Below are positions 20,600 to 32,752 of a DNA stretch of 64,000 bases, in pieces. Positions within the stretch are counted from its first letter, which is position 1, and the number at the start of each line of letters is the position of its first letter. A program made the position numbers and the translations under genes. This DNA is from Turnera subulata (Eukaryota; Streptophyta; Magnoliopsida; Malpighiales; Passifloraceae), in assembly GCA_028386065.3 (NCBI GenBank), contig JAKUCV010002480.1, positions 369,812-433,811 on the forward strand. The letters are read 5' to 3'. A model generated the notes under the pieces. It did no database searches and was not told the DNA's origin. It was given only the letters and a program-made list of their open reading frames with translations.

Positions 20600-20606
20600 G
20601 CTCACC
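20600..20606 (-). other. Minus-strand splice donor, outer copy 2
   Basis: CCAAG|GTGAGC on the minus strand at the end of the GC-rich block of the outer element. Confidence 0.55.
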
Positions 20607-21154
20607 TTGGTGAGTTGTAGGCGACGGCGCGGCGAGACGAGGCGACGGCACGGCAGGGAGGTGCGAGCAGTCGGCAACAGCGAGTCAGGCGAGAAGGGAG
20701 GTGCGGTGGCTGCTGGTGGTCATCGCTGCTGTGTGGAGATGCGGGTCGGTTGTCGCGCGCGAGGAGGACGGCGGCGGTGGTGGCGACCCGCAGCGACGAG
20801 CAAGCGAGGGAGAGAAAGACGGCGCGAAGAGAGAGGGAGGTGATGGTAGCTGGTTCGGTCGGTGATGGTCTCGGGCTGTGTGTGGCCGGGTAGGAGAGGA
20901 AGAAGAAAAGAAGATGGTGTGGGTGGTTGTTCGCAAAACGACGGCGTGCTGGCTAGGGGTGTGTGTGTGTGTTTCTTTTTTTCCCCCCTTTTCTTTCTTC
21001 CTTGGTTGTACTGGTTTGTATGTTGCAGGTAAGGGCACTGGTTTGAGTTTGTAGGAGATGAAGGGGAGTTACTGGGTTTGTGTTTACTGGTTATGGGTTT
21101 TTAGCTTAGGAGGAGTCTGTGTATACTGGTGCAAGATCAAGCAAGAAGAGCACA

Positions 21155-21161
21155 GTTTATA
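21155..21161 (-). promoter_or_regulatory. Minus-strand TATA box, outer LTR copy 2
   Basis: GTCTATAAACTG on the minus strand, about 250 bp before the GC-rich block, in the same relative place as the TATA boxes of two other copies. Confidence 0.4.
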
Positions 21162-21629
21162 GACTTGGTTGATTTAGTGGTGCAAGAATGGTGTGAAAGA
21201 AGACATTAGCTTACGTTAAAATACACCGCGTGCATGGTGCAGCTGGAGTAAACTAATAAAGATGATGGATGATGCGACTGATACTGCAGCGGCGTGGTCG
21301 ACACGTGCAGGTGTGATTAACCTGCTTAATCGAGCGGGTACCGTCCGGACCAGCAAATAACTATTATACCCCTTTTACTTTATTTCTGGTTCGTTCGTTC
21401 GAGGTTAAGCTCGACTTTTCTAAAGATTTTTGGACCCGAAAAATACAAACTTTGGTCCGGAATATCCGCAGAAAAATCCCGAACGTAGGGCAGTACTCGA
21501 TATCGGAATCCAATGCTTAGATTTACCTTGCATTAATTATCTAAGATTAATTTTATAAGGTAAATTACTGTACAAAATCTTTTACAGTTCCTGTAAAAAT
21601 ATAAATTTTACCTGGGTTGTTACATAATC

Positions 21630-23143
21630 ACTTCCGTTAAATAACGGAAGCCTAATTTAACTGGATGATTGGAGTAAATAAAAATACTATATTCCTTAAT
21701 AAATAGCAGGTCTGGAAGATGGCACGTGGTAGTCCCGAAAACTCCGCTGCTTCTTAATCCATCGTACTTCCACATGTCTACATAATACTAGGATTTGTTT
21801 AATAAAACAACATAATACATTGGCTGATTGAAGTAAACAAATATATCGTACATCATTAAAACAAAAAAAAAGAAGAAGTAAACAACAATACTCTCCATTT
21901 CATCAAAAGAAAAAAGAAAAAAAAAAACTCTCTAGTCTCTATTCCTCAACCGACCACCATCCAATTGAAGGTTATATGCATATATTAAAATAAAAAATAC
22001 ACTGCGACTACTAACCCATATATATACCAGTATTCTTCATCATTCCACACCGCCCAACAACAAAAGGACATCCGCCCCAATAATAACGATTAACTAACAA
22101 TTCTTCATTACCATGATTGAAGGGAATTAAATAGGGCTTTTGACACTCATCCGTATATTAGTACAGTACTTCCCCATTAAAGAATAATTAAGTATTATAT
22201 CAAAAAAAAAAAGAATAATTAAGTGATGGGAGCAAATGTTTATAATGAAGTTTGCTATGTTTAAAGAATTGGTCCGCCGTTGAAATAAAAAGAAAGAGAA
22301 TAGTTGTCCATTGAACATGGCATGATCCCACTCACAAACTGCTTCTGGCGACTCCGAATCCTAACACGTGGATTGTCTCTCCACCTGAAGAAGCTGCACC
22401 CGCTAATTATTCGAGCCATGAATGATACATACCATCATCCATTATTTCCCCTTTCTTATATCGTTCCACTTTTTCCACTATGGACAATTTTAATTATTAG
22501 TTGAGACTAGATTGAGAAATAGATGTAGTATGTTAACCCATACTTAATTGGCCTTTCATGAATAAAATTAAATGAGACCCAAGACAACAAATTAGAATGT
22601 TCCTTACCATACCCTCATTGTTGGTGCTTATATTGATAGTAAAACCCTAATATACCTATTTATTAGGATTTTTTATCTAAAATAAACAAAATATGACCTA
22701 AATTTAAACCAACTTTAACTCTTCAATTCAATAATAAAAAATTCTTTTTTTTTTAGAAAAGATCAAAAATAATGAGAAGATTCTTAGATCTAGTAAAATA
22801 AAACTTAATTTAATATCCCATGGTTTACATTCTATAACAACATTAGTTTTTATTCTTCTTTCCATGTCTATAGACCGAAAATAATCTTAGTTCATTAATG
22901 TTCTTTAAAGTTAAGCTGGTTGAGGATATCTATTATATATCTAGGGTCTTAAGGAAAAAAACTAACATTTTGAGGGAAAAAATTATAAAAAAAGAAAGGG
23001 AAATAATAAGCCGTGTGCCAACCGCGTCCCATGCCCAACTTTACCACCTGCTTTCCAAATACCCATATATATACCACAACACCATCCACAACCTCCACTC
23101 CACTGCCAAGCTTAAATTGTCGTAACAAGTTAGTAGGTTTAAG
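21630..23143. other. Upstream region of the HKT gene
   Basis: AT-rich intergenic DNA with A-rich tracts and no credible ORF. A TATA box (TATATATA, 23066-23073) lies about 75 bp before the HKT start codon; the intervening CA-rich stretch looks like a short 5'UTR. The right end of the nested LTR pair is about 1.5 kb upstream of the start codon. Confidence 0.6.
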
Positions 23144-26100
23144 ATGAAGCACTTCTCCTATGTTGGCAAGAAGTTGTTCAATCTTTGTAGTGTCTCAGCA
23201 TGTTTCCTCAAGTCAGCTCTGTGTCTAGTAGCCTGTCGTTGTTATGCGTTCATCCTTCTTGAAGTGAATTCGTTTTGGATTCATCTATGTTATTTCGTGT
23301 CCTTGTTCTTTTTGGGTTTTTGGTCCTTAAAGGCCCTGAAGCCTAGAACCCCATTTAGGCCTAGGGACTTGGATTTGTTCTTCACCTCCGTGTCAGCAGC
23401 CACAGTCTCTAGTATGTCCACTGTTGAAATGGAGGTTTTCTCCAATTCCCAACTCATCATTTTGACTTTCCTAATGTTCCTAGGAGGAGAGGTTTTCACT
23501 TCCATGGTTGGGCTTCAGTTCAGGAAGTCCCAACTCAAAATGATATTGTGGAATGCTTCTTCTTCTGCTAAAATAGAGCCCATGGCACCGGTGTCATCAT
23601 TTGACCAAGTTAATGATGAGCCGTCGCCGGGTATAGTTGTAGTAACAAGCCCTGGTTTTGAAAATCTTGAATCCGCCGCAAATACCCAATATGACCGTTC
23701 CTTGGATGCAGATGTCTCAATAAAGTACAATGCAATCAAGTTCTTGGGATTTGTAGTTTTGGGTTATCTCCTAGTGGTGCATGTCCTAGGGATCACTCTA
23801 CTTTCACTCTACATGACCCTTGTTTCAAGTGCAAGAAATGTGCTCAAGAACAAGGGACTAAACATGATGACATTTTCTGTTTTTACCATAGTCTCAACTT
23901 TTGGTAGCTGTGGTTTTGTCCCAACTAATGAAAACATAGTAGTATTTAGGAAGAACTCTGGTCTCTTACTCATTCTTATCCCCCAAGCACTTCTTGGGGA
24001 CACACTATTTCCTTCTTGCTTGAGATTTTCAGTGTGGTTCCTAGGGAAATTCTTTAAGAGGAAAGAGTCCAATTACTTGTTAACAAAAACTAGAAAAGTT
24101 GGATACTTCCACTTGTTACCGGCTAGGCATTCCTTGATGTTACTTTTTACTGTCTTTGGGTTTATCTTGATTGAAATGATAATGTTTTTTGCCATGGAGT
24201 GGGATTCAATGGCATTAGGAGGGATGAATCCTTATCAGAAAATTATAGGTGTATTCTTCCAAACCGTGAACTCAAGACATGCAGGCGAAACTATTGTGGA
24301 TCTCTCCGCAATCTCCCCGGCCATATTGGTGCTCTTCGTCTTCATGATGTTAGTTTCCATCTTCCCTCTTCTTATTAATTATTTAAAATTGGTCAAGTTT
24401 TCAGCTAACAATACTTGTCATTAATGGCATCGATCTCCTTTTATATTTATCCAAGTGGTTATGGATTTGATCCGGTAGCGATTAGAAAATGGAATTTTTG
24501 GGTAGTTTATAGGATTCTAGAAATTTAAGTTTTCGTGCCATGCTTTAAAAGGCATACATGTACGTAAAGTATCATTTCTTTTTTATTGAACGGATTGGGG
24601 TTATGTGAAATGTAAGGTTCATAAGAAAATAATAATAAGGAAACAGTTACCGGTACTGTACGTACGTGCCTGTAAAGGGTAACGTGGCCTTTCTCCTATT
24701 ATTATTGGCATTATGCACATGATGTGATTTCTTTATTAATAGACATTAACCGCCCTATCCATTATAAGACATCCCCCTTCTTCTCCTTCTCCTGCGAGGG
24801 CCATGTAGGAGTGGCAACAAATTAAGTCTTTGTCATGTAAAGATTGGTAGAATATAAAACCGATCTTGTGCCTCATCAGCTTAATTTTTTTTTTTGTTAA
24901 AATGGTTACTCGACTTGTTATCCTACTCATTATGATAGAAAACAAACTTGATTAGAAATTTTGCTGTCTTTGTAATATATTCGTGAGAAATTCTTTTTCT
25001 GATTTCTACTATGTGATCTCGATTACATTTTTATATGCATAAACAATCGGATAATGATGTCATTGCCATATACCATGACTTATAATTTTTTGGTTAGTTG
25101 GCAATGTTAATTTGCTCTTCATATCCTTTCCTGTCGCACAAGATGATGTATAAAAGGGTTTGGCCTATCTCTTCACCATATATTAGTGCATTTATTGATT
25201 TGCATCAGCATTAATATTGTCACGCAGAGCACAGATGGGTGTCACTTAGGCTTTTACCGAACAATATTAATATTAGAAGTGGTCAACTTAATTAAGGTTC
25301 ATGGCTGTTTTGTGTCTATTTCTCAACAAATTAATGATGTAGATATATCTGGGATAGTGAAGCCGTGAGTTTAAGAAAGCACATTATTGCTAGCATGATT
25401 GTTATTATTATTAACTACATTGAATCCTATTCTAATATTATTAAAAGAGAGTTTTCTAGTTTCAGCCTCATGTACCCACCAGATAATCATTTAGTACTCT
25501 TCCGGTCCGGCTAAACAAAATTAAATATTCATAAAAAAGGATTCAAGTTCTATTCCGCATGTTAAATAAATGCATTATTGATTCCATGATTGTTGTTATT
25601 AACTTCATAGGATCGTAATCTAATATTATCTTCAGATAGTTATTTTTCGGCCTCTTGTATTCCCTTGTAAAATAGACGAGCATCTTTCAATTGGTATCCG
25701 GTAAACAAAATTTAATATATCTATACACCTCCACTTCTATTATTTATGCAAGTTAAATAAGTGCATTATATCTCCCGTGATTGCTAATGTCAGCCAATTT
25801 TAATTTATAAATTGGAAGTCGTTAACGATTAGGAAGAAAAAATTCCCTGGTTTGGCCTTTTCATTTTGTAAAGCAGTTTACTGCTGTTACTATTTACTTT
25901 TAAAGAATAATAATTGCCTGGATTTGGAGTACGCATTTTAAGGAGTAGGGTTGACTTTCATTAATTGAAGTTTCATGACAATATCGAGAATTCAATTAAA
26001 TCCCGTCAATCGTGTTTATTAGACGATCTGCAAATACTTCTACTATGTTCTACTCCCCTTTACAAAAACAAAAAGAAGTGTTTTAAAGTTTAACTAGAGA

Positions 26101-27346
26101 TCCAACCGTTGAATCGAATTCCTCTTTACAGCCATTCAAGTCAAACTTTGGAAACGTAATTCCAGTAGCATTGACCTTTTTTCCTTGGTGAATTGCATTG
26201 ATTTTTTTTTTTTATTAAGAAGTACAAACAATATTAAAAGCCCTCTTTGACAGAATAACGATATTAAAAGCCCTTGGGCCAACAGAAGAAAACACTTTTG
26301 AGGCTAGCTAGTATGCATAAACGATGGTATAAGGAATCCAATCCAATTTACACCTGGTTTTAATAAATAGTACTAGCTCAGATTAGATGTATGGTCGTGT
26401 TATGGCATTATAAGATATCATATATATATATCCTTTGTTTTTGGTACTGGAATATTAATTTTTGGAGACTTACTTGATTTGTGTACATATATATGCAGGT
26501 ATCTTCCACCTTATACTTCGTTTTTACCCAGAGGAGATGTTAAACCCCCACCAAAACTGCATAAGAAGAAAGGGAATGGGAGAAAACTTGTGGACTATCT
26601 ACTCTTCTCCCCAGTTTCGTATTTGTTCATCTTCACCATGCTTATATGTGTAACAGAAAGGCAAAAGATGAAGGAGGATCCCCTCAATTTCAGCCTGTTC
26701 AATATTGTGATAGAAGTCGTCAGGTTTGGCTTCTTTAATGCAAAAATCTACATCCACCAAACTAACATGATAAAATAAAAAATGACAATATTTCTTTTTT
26801 TTTTTACCCATTAAAAAAGGAAAATTAAATGACATCATTTCCTTACCCAATATATAAACTCTTCTTGCACACCAGTATTATGGACTAGGCTTGAAATTCT
26901 TGATATGGTTCTAACGGGTCCCATGTGATGTATGAATTAATTAATTAGTGAAAGCATGCTTCCGGCAGGGTTGGTGGTATGGTGGGCATAAAAAAACAAG
27001 CAATTATAGAATAAACAAACATAACGGGAAGAAGAAAAAGGCTTATAATTTTACTTTCTTTTAATTATAGAATAAACAAACATAACGGGAAGAAGAAAAG
27101 TTAGAATTTTTTTCTCTTATTTGTGTGTGATGTCTTTCTTGCAGTGCATATGGAAACGTGGGGTTCTCAACGGGCTATAGCTGTGAACGCAGACTAAACC
27201 CTAATGGCAATATTTGCAATGCCAAATCTTATGGATTTTCAGGCGCATGGAGTGATGGGGGCAAGATGATTCTCATCCTCGTCATGTTTTATGGAAGGCT
27301 TAAAAAGTTTAGTACTAAGGGAGGCAAAGCCTGGATCGTTATGTGA
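23144..27346 (+). CDS. HKT1: HKT-type sodium/potassium transporter (class I-like)
   Basis: Three exons: 23144-24348, 26499-26723, 27145-27346 (GT-AG introns of 2150 and 421 bp; joins keep frame as [12 protein letters not shown] and [12 protein letters not shown]). The product is 543 aa, normal for the family. It is a plasma-membrane Trk/HKT protein with four membrane-pore-membrane units. The pore loops are visible: [11 protein letters not shown] (Ser92, as in Na+-selective class I members), [26 protein letters not shown] and [13 protein letters not shown]. Filter glycines of loops 2-4 are present. Family role: retrieval of Na+ from xylem and salt tolerance. Exon layout matches other plant HKTs. 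Class assignment rests on one Ser recalled from the family. No defects seen; intron 1 is long and AT-rich. Confidence 0.95.
27002..27099. repeat. 37-bp direct repeat in HKT intron 2
   Basis: The 37-bp sequence at 27002-27038 recurs exactly at 27063-27099 (period 61). It sits 45 bp before the exon 3 acceptor and looks like a recent slippage or duplication event. Confidence 0.9.
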
Positions 27347-29247
27347 CCAAAAACATTCAACCTGGGCTAGTATTTAATTTCCTTTTCTAAAAAAAAAAAA
27401 AAAAACACCAGACTGAAGAAAGTCTGTGTGTATCTCTATGTCGAAAGTAAACAAAGGTGAAAGGTGGGCTTAAATCTGGACTCCATACAAATCCGATTGT
27501 AAAGTAATTTATTAACTGGACACCTGTGTAATTATGACTTTTTATACAATATATTAGTTTTTATGTACCTGCATCTATGATTACTAGATCGATTATAACT
27601 TATATAAAAAAAAACTATCAAATTAATAATAAATTTAAATAATTTATAAATAAAATATATAAGATGAAGTAATTATGATAAATATTTTTATCAGCCACCC
27701 ACCCCAGTGGCAGTGGTTATCTCAGTATTATTATGACTGACCTGAACAATTCTGCAAATCCTTCGAGGTGGCTTAAATGGTTTAGTCTTTGTTTTCATCT
27801 CTTTCGATCGATCCCTGACAAAATTGTGCAACCAAATTAAAAACTGTACTACTAAATAAGTCACCTGTTCCTTTTTTGATTGCTCACAATATTCATGAAT
27901 CATTCATGTTTCTTTTATTATCCTACCCATCTACACTGCTAGTTTTTAGTTTGCAGGATAAATCAGAGGCAACCATCTAAAAATATTAAAACCATAGAAT
28001 TTTTCTTTAAAACATTTCATTATTCTTTTGCAAAAACTTTAAATGAAGAGGCAGCCAGCAATGACAAATCTAGCTCAAAGCTATAAGTTTTTTTTTTGGC
28101 CAGAACTCAAAACTATATACACAAATTTTCGCATAATGGCAATCTGGATTGCCAAGTGCTAACAGGGGGTAATAGCTAGAAGCCTAGAAGAGTTCACGAG
28201 TACTTAGACATAAGACAAGTACTGGTATAAGTTTTTTTTTCCCTGTCTGAAAGTACTACTTCAACTTTGATTACTTTAAGAAAGAAATGCCATGGGGAAA
28301 AGTGTAAGGTGCTGTTAAAAAAATTGTCAACAGAATAAACCCAAGTCAAAAAGGCAGCAGTTCACCTCAGAAAATACCCACAAGGCCACAACCCAGTAGT
28401 ATTTTTTTTATGTTTTGCAGTTAGTGACAAAAAGCTGTGAATCTGTCCCTTTCTGGGAGTTAATGCAATTCTACAATTTGCAATAATAACACCACTCACC
28501 TACTACTACTGCTGCTGCTACTCTCTCTTAGCTCGCTTTGTTCACTCACTGGGGTGAAGCTTCATTCTTTGTCTCTGCACTCTCTCCTAGTAAGACTTGC
28601 TGTTTTGGCTCATTCTTTGGTTTACTGCGTCCATTTCCATTGTCCTCTCACTGACAAATGACAATGCTCGGTCAGGCTCTTGAACTTTCCTTTCTGGCTT
28701 CTTTTATGTTAGGGGAAATAAAAAAGAGAAGCTTCTTGTGAAATTCATTCGCTTAATTTACTTGTTCTTCTTCTTTCCTCATTCTTTTGAGTAGAAAATT
28801 CTCATGCTTCTGTAGATTGCACACTTGGATATAATTACTCCCTGGCGGATGTGCATTTGTTGTGCATGTTTCTCTTCAACTGTATCATGCAACTTCATTT
28901 CTGGTGTTTTGGGATTGACTGGATTTAATCTCCATTTCCGGGAATTGGGTTCCTGCGTTTAGCTTCCTAGGAGCTTTGAGGTTTTTTGCTTCCAGCAAGT
29001 CTTGCCGGTTGATTGTATATCTTTGTGCAGTATACTCTTCCAATCATTTCATCTGCTGTAACTGTTGTTGGATAGTAACTGCCTGCATTGTTGATTCCAG
29101 TCCTTATGTGTGTGGTAGTGGTACAGTACAGCCATGGCCATATGTTCTCCCCTTCTTTGCCCGGTCCTCATTGGCAATAGAGGGTGATTAAAGGAAGGGA
29201 CTTTTTTGCTCTCTCCTCCTTCTCTCTCTCATTTACTTGGTTGATTT
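27347..29247. other. Intergenic; leader of the LRR receptor gene
   Basis: The HKT 3' flank is AT-rich with no ORF. From about 28500 the sequence turns CT-rich (CTCTCTCTTAGCTCGC, TCTCTCCTCCTTCTC), typical of a plant 5'UTR. Several small ATGs lie before the LRR start. No clear TATA box was chosen. Confidence 0.5.
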
Positions 29248-32200
29248 ATGCCAGCCAACTTTGCAATGGAGAGAATATGCTTGGTGTTGTTGTTACTAGT
29301 ACAAATTGTGGTAGGACAGTCAGATTTTGAGGCACTGTTGGAGCTAAAAAAGAGTATTGAGAAAGACCCGTCTGGTAAAGTTCTTGAATCATGGGACTCC
29401 AAGTCCTTGTCATCCCATGATTGCCCTCAGAATTGGTACGGAGTTGTCTGTGTTGGTGGCCGCGTGGCCTCTCTAAGCTTGGACGACCTGGGCCTCGTTG
29501 GGAATTTTAGTTTCCCTGTTCTTGCTGGCCTTCAAATGCTTAAAAACTTGTCAGTTTCAGGAAATCAGTTGACAGGCACCATATCAAATGTTGGTTCCAT
29601 CGAGTCCCTGGAGTTGTTGGACCTATCTGGCAACTTGTTTCGTGGGTTTATACCCTCTGGCATGGACAGGCTGAAGAATTTGGTGCTGTTGAATCTTTCT
29701 TCAAACAGTTTTGAAGGCATTGTTCCCTCTGGTCTTGGAAACCTTCAAAAGTTGAAATATCTGGATTTAAAGCATAATAGCTTTTCTGGGGATATAATGA
29801 ATCTTCTCTCACAGTTGGGTAGCCTGATATATGTCGACCTTAGCTGCAACCAATTCTCTGGCTCCTTGGATTTGGGACTGGCAAAACCAGGTTTTATTTC
29901 ATCAATTGCGTATTTTAATGTAAGCCATAATTCATTGGTGGGTCAGCTATTTGCTCACGATGGAGTTCCATATTTTGACAGTCTTCAAGTGTTTGATGCT
30001 AGCTATAATCAGTTCACAGGCGCAGTACCTCCTTTTGGTTTCGTAGTCTCTCTAAAAATTCTTAGGCTTGGGAGTAACCAGTTATCAGGACCTCTACCAG
30101 AAGCTCTTCTTCATGAGACCTCCATGGTTTTGTCTGAACTGGATCTTAGCCTTAATCAAATACAAGGTCGTTTCTTGATTCTTCCATCTCCACTGCCCTT
30201 TGTTGTTTCTACCGTGATAATTGCTGTTGTTATTGAAATATGGAGGTGTGGCATTCCGGTTGGAAATTAATTAGACAGAAACTAGATTGATCATTGAAAA
30301 TTTCATCTTTGATTTTAAAGTTATATCTCATGATTGATTTTTCTGTGCACATTCTTAATCCATCATTATCTGGTCTGACCTTTGATTCCAAATGATTTGC
30401 ATCAGGTCCAGTTGCAAGTATCACCTCTGCAACTCTGAAGATTCTCAATCTGTCTTCCAATAGCCTATCAGGAAGTCTACCTATCACAGTAGGGCACTGC
30501 GCTATCATAGATCTGAGTAATAATATGCTCTCAGGGAATTTGTCCAGGATCCAGAGTTGGGGAAATTATGTGGAAGTCATTCAGTTGAGTTCAAACAAAT
30601 TGACAGGAACTTTTCCTGAGCAAACTTCTCAATTCTTGAGGCTGACTACACTGATGATATCAAATAACTCATTGAACGGCCATCTTCCCCCAGTATTGTG
30701 TACATACTCGCAACTTAAAGTGATAGATCTTAGCCTCAATTCTCTTGGTGGGCTCCTCCTTCCAAACTGCTTCAATTCGACAACACTGACTGATCTTAAC
30801 CTGTCAGCCAACAATATCACAGGTTCAATACCCCTTCAGGAAATCCGAGAATCCACCCAAAATTTGAGCCTTATGTCTCTTGATCTATCGAATAACTTCT
30901 TAGATGGTTATCTTCCCCCAGAAATCAGCAAGTTCCACAACTTGGTGTATCTTAACCTTTCCCATAACAAACTTGAAGGAAATCTCCCTGCAGACCTTCC
31001 TGATGCATTGAAAGGTTTAGATGTGTCTTCTAACAATCTCTCAGGTGTGGTGCCTGACAACTTGAGGCAGTTCCCTGATTCAGCTTTCCATCCAGGAAAT
31101 TCTTTGCTGGTTTTTCCTTATTTGCCACCATCACCAAAAGGTGCTACTGAGTTGACTACAAGGGTGTGTAGGTCTTGTCTAAGACCCACCTTCAAGATTA
31201 TCCTGATTGCTTGCATGGTTGGTGCTGTATCTTTGATAGCTCTTTTCTGCCTGCTGCTTTATTATAAGGTCCGTTATAAGACACGTAGTCGCAGAAGTTT
31301 GAAAGGAAGTGAAGAGAGTGAAAGTATGAGGCAGCAGAGTGCTTCCATTGGTGATACATCAGGAATTGACAAAAAGGCAGACCAATCACCATCTTCATTT
31401 AGCTTCCATCAAAATCCTTCTCCATCACACCAACAGGGAACTTCTTATCAGGGGGCCGCATCCTCAGGCCTGAAAAGGCCTAATGATCAAGCGGAATTTG
31501 TGCAGAAACATGAAGGACTACCTTCACCTACATCACTTTTGTCATCTTCAAATCCATCTCCTTCTAAGAGCCAACTTTCACCCGAGAACAAGGGTGCGTT
31601 CAAGGTCTACTCTCCAGAAAAATTGGCTGGGGATCTGCATTTGTTTGATGGCTCCGTATTGTTTACTGCAGAAGAACTTTCAAGTGCTCCTGCTGAGCTT
31701 ATTGGGCGCAGCTGCCATGGTGCGCTATATAAAGCCACACTTGACTCTGGTAATGTACTGGCTATAAAATGGTTAAAGGAGGGCATAACAAAGGGGAGAA
31801 AGGAATTTGCTAGAGAAATAAAGAAACTTGGAAGCATCAGACATCCAAATTTAGTTTCTCTTCTGGGTTATTACTGGGGTCCAAAGGATCACGAGAAGAT
31901 GATAGTATCAAGCTACATCAATGCACATTGTTTAGCGTTTTGTCTCCAAGGTAACCTGTTTCTTTCTTCTTTTTTCCTGGGATAAATAATCGCCATACAT
32001 GTGAAGCATGAGTTGATCATTTGTTGGATACTTCGTTCCATTGAGTAGAAACTACATTGAAAGATTGATTTCTTAAAGGAGTTCCAGAAAATACATTTTG
32101 ACATAGATATCTTGCCTTCATGTCTTGTACAGAAACAGAATCCAAAAGAGTGCCACCTTTATCTCTTGAAGAACGGCTAGGTATTGCTGTTACTGTTGCT

Positions 32201-32752
32201 GGCTGTCTGAACTACCTACACAACGAGAGAGCAATACCCCATGGCAACCTCAAATCCACCAACATTTTGATAGAGCCTCCAACTATGAATGCACTGCTCA
32301 CGGACTACAGTCTTCACCGGGTATTGACATCGGCTGGCACGGCAGAACAAGTTCTGAATGCTGGTGCTCTTGGCTACCGGCCCCCTGAATTTGCTAGCTC
32401 AAGCAAACCCTGTCCTTCATTGAAGAGTGATGTATATGCATTTGGGGTGATCTTGCTAGAGCTCCTAACTGGAAAATGCTCTGGGGAGATTGTGTCTCGG
32501 GACCCGAGAGCCATTGATCTGACGGACTGGGTGAGGATATTGGCTGAAGAGAACCGTCAGCATGAGTGCTTTGACAAGTTCCTTCTTCAAAGCAGCACAA
32601 ATGTGGATGTCTCCAGAGTTATCAGTGAAATGCTAGAGGTGGCTCTAAGATGTATTCTGTCAGCATCCGAGAGGCCTGACATGAAATCTGTTTTTAGTGA
32701 TCTTTCAATGCTAGCAACTCAAAATGCCTCGCACAGTAAACAGAAGCCTTAA
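29248..32752 (+). CDS. LRR receptor-like pseudokinase (AT2G27060-like)
   Basis: Exons 29248-30166, 30406-31950 and 32133-32752 join in frame (QG|PVASITSATL and CLQ|ETESKR); the product is 1027 aa, or 1021 aa from the second ATG at 29266, which gives a cleaner signal peptide (MERICLVLLLLVQIVVGQ). An N-terminal LRR cap (DFEALLELKKSIEKDPSG) is followed by about 20 leucine-rich repeats, a single membrane span (IILIACMVGAVSLIALFCLLLYY), a Ser-rich juxtamembrane stretch and a kinase fold. The glycine loop is degenerate (IGRSCHG), Lys is kept in LAIKWLKEG, HRD is replaced by HGN (IPHGNLKSTN) and DFG by DYS. It is therefore expected to be catalytically inactive, as in its Arabidopsis relatives, and to signal through partners at the plasma membrane. 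Ligand unknown. Confidence 0.95.

Larger units (their letters stand above)
16525..21624 (-). mobile_element. Long-LTR copy 2 (outer), split by a nested copy
   Basis: TGAAACACCCCGACCCG at 16525 and CTGGGTTGTTACA ending at 21624 are flanked by the perfect 5-bp duplication TAATC (16520-16524, 21625-21629). Without the 2636-bp nested element and its duplication it is about 2.46 kb, close to the nested copy's own length. No internal LTR pair and no gag-pol, so a solo LTR left by recombination is the simplest reading. Confidence 0.85.
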
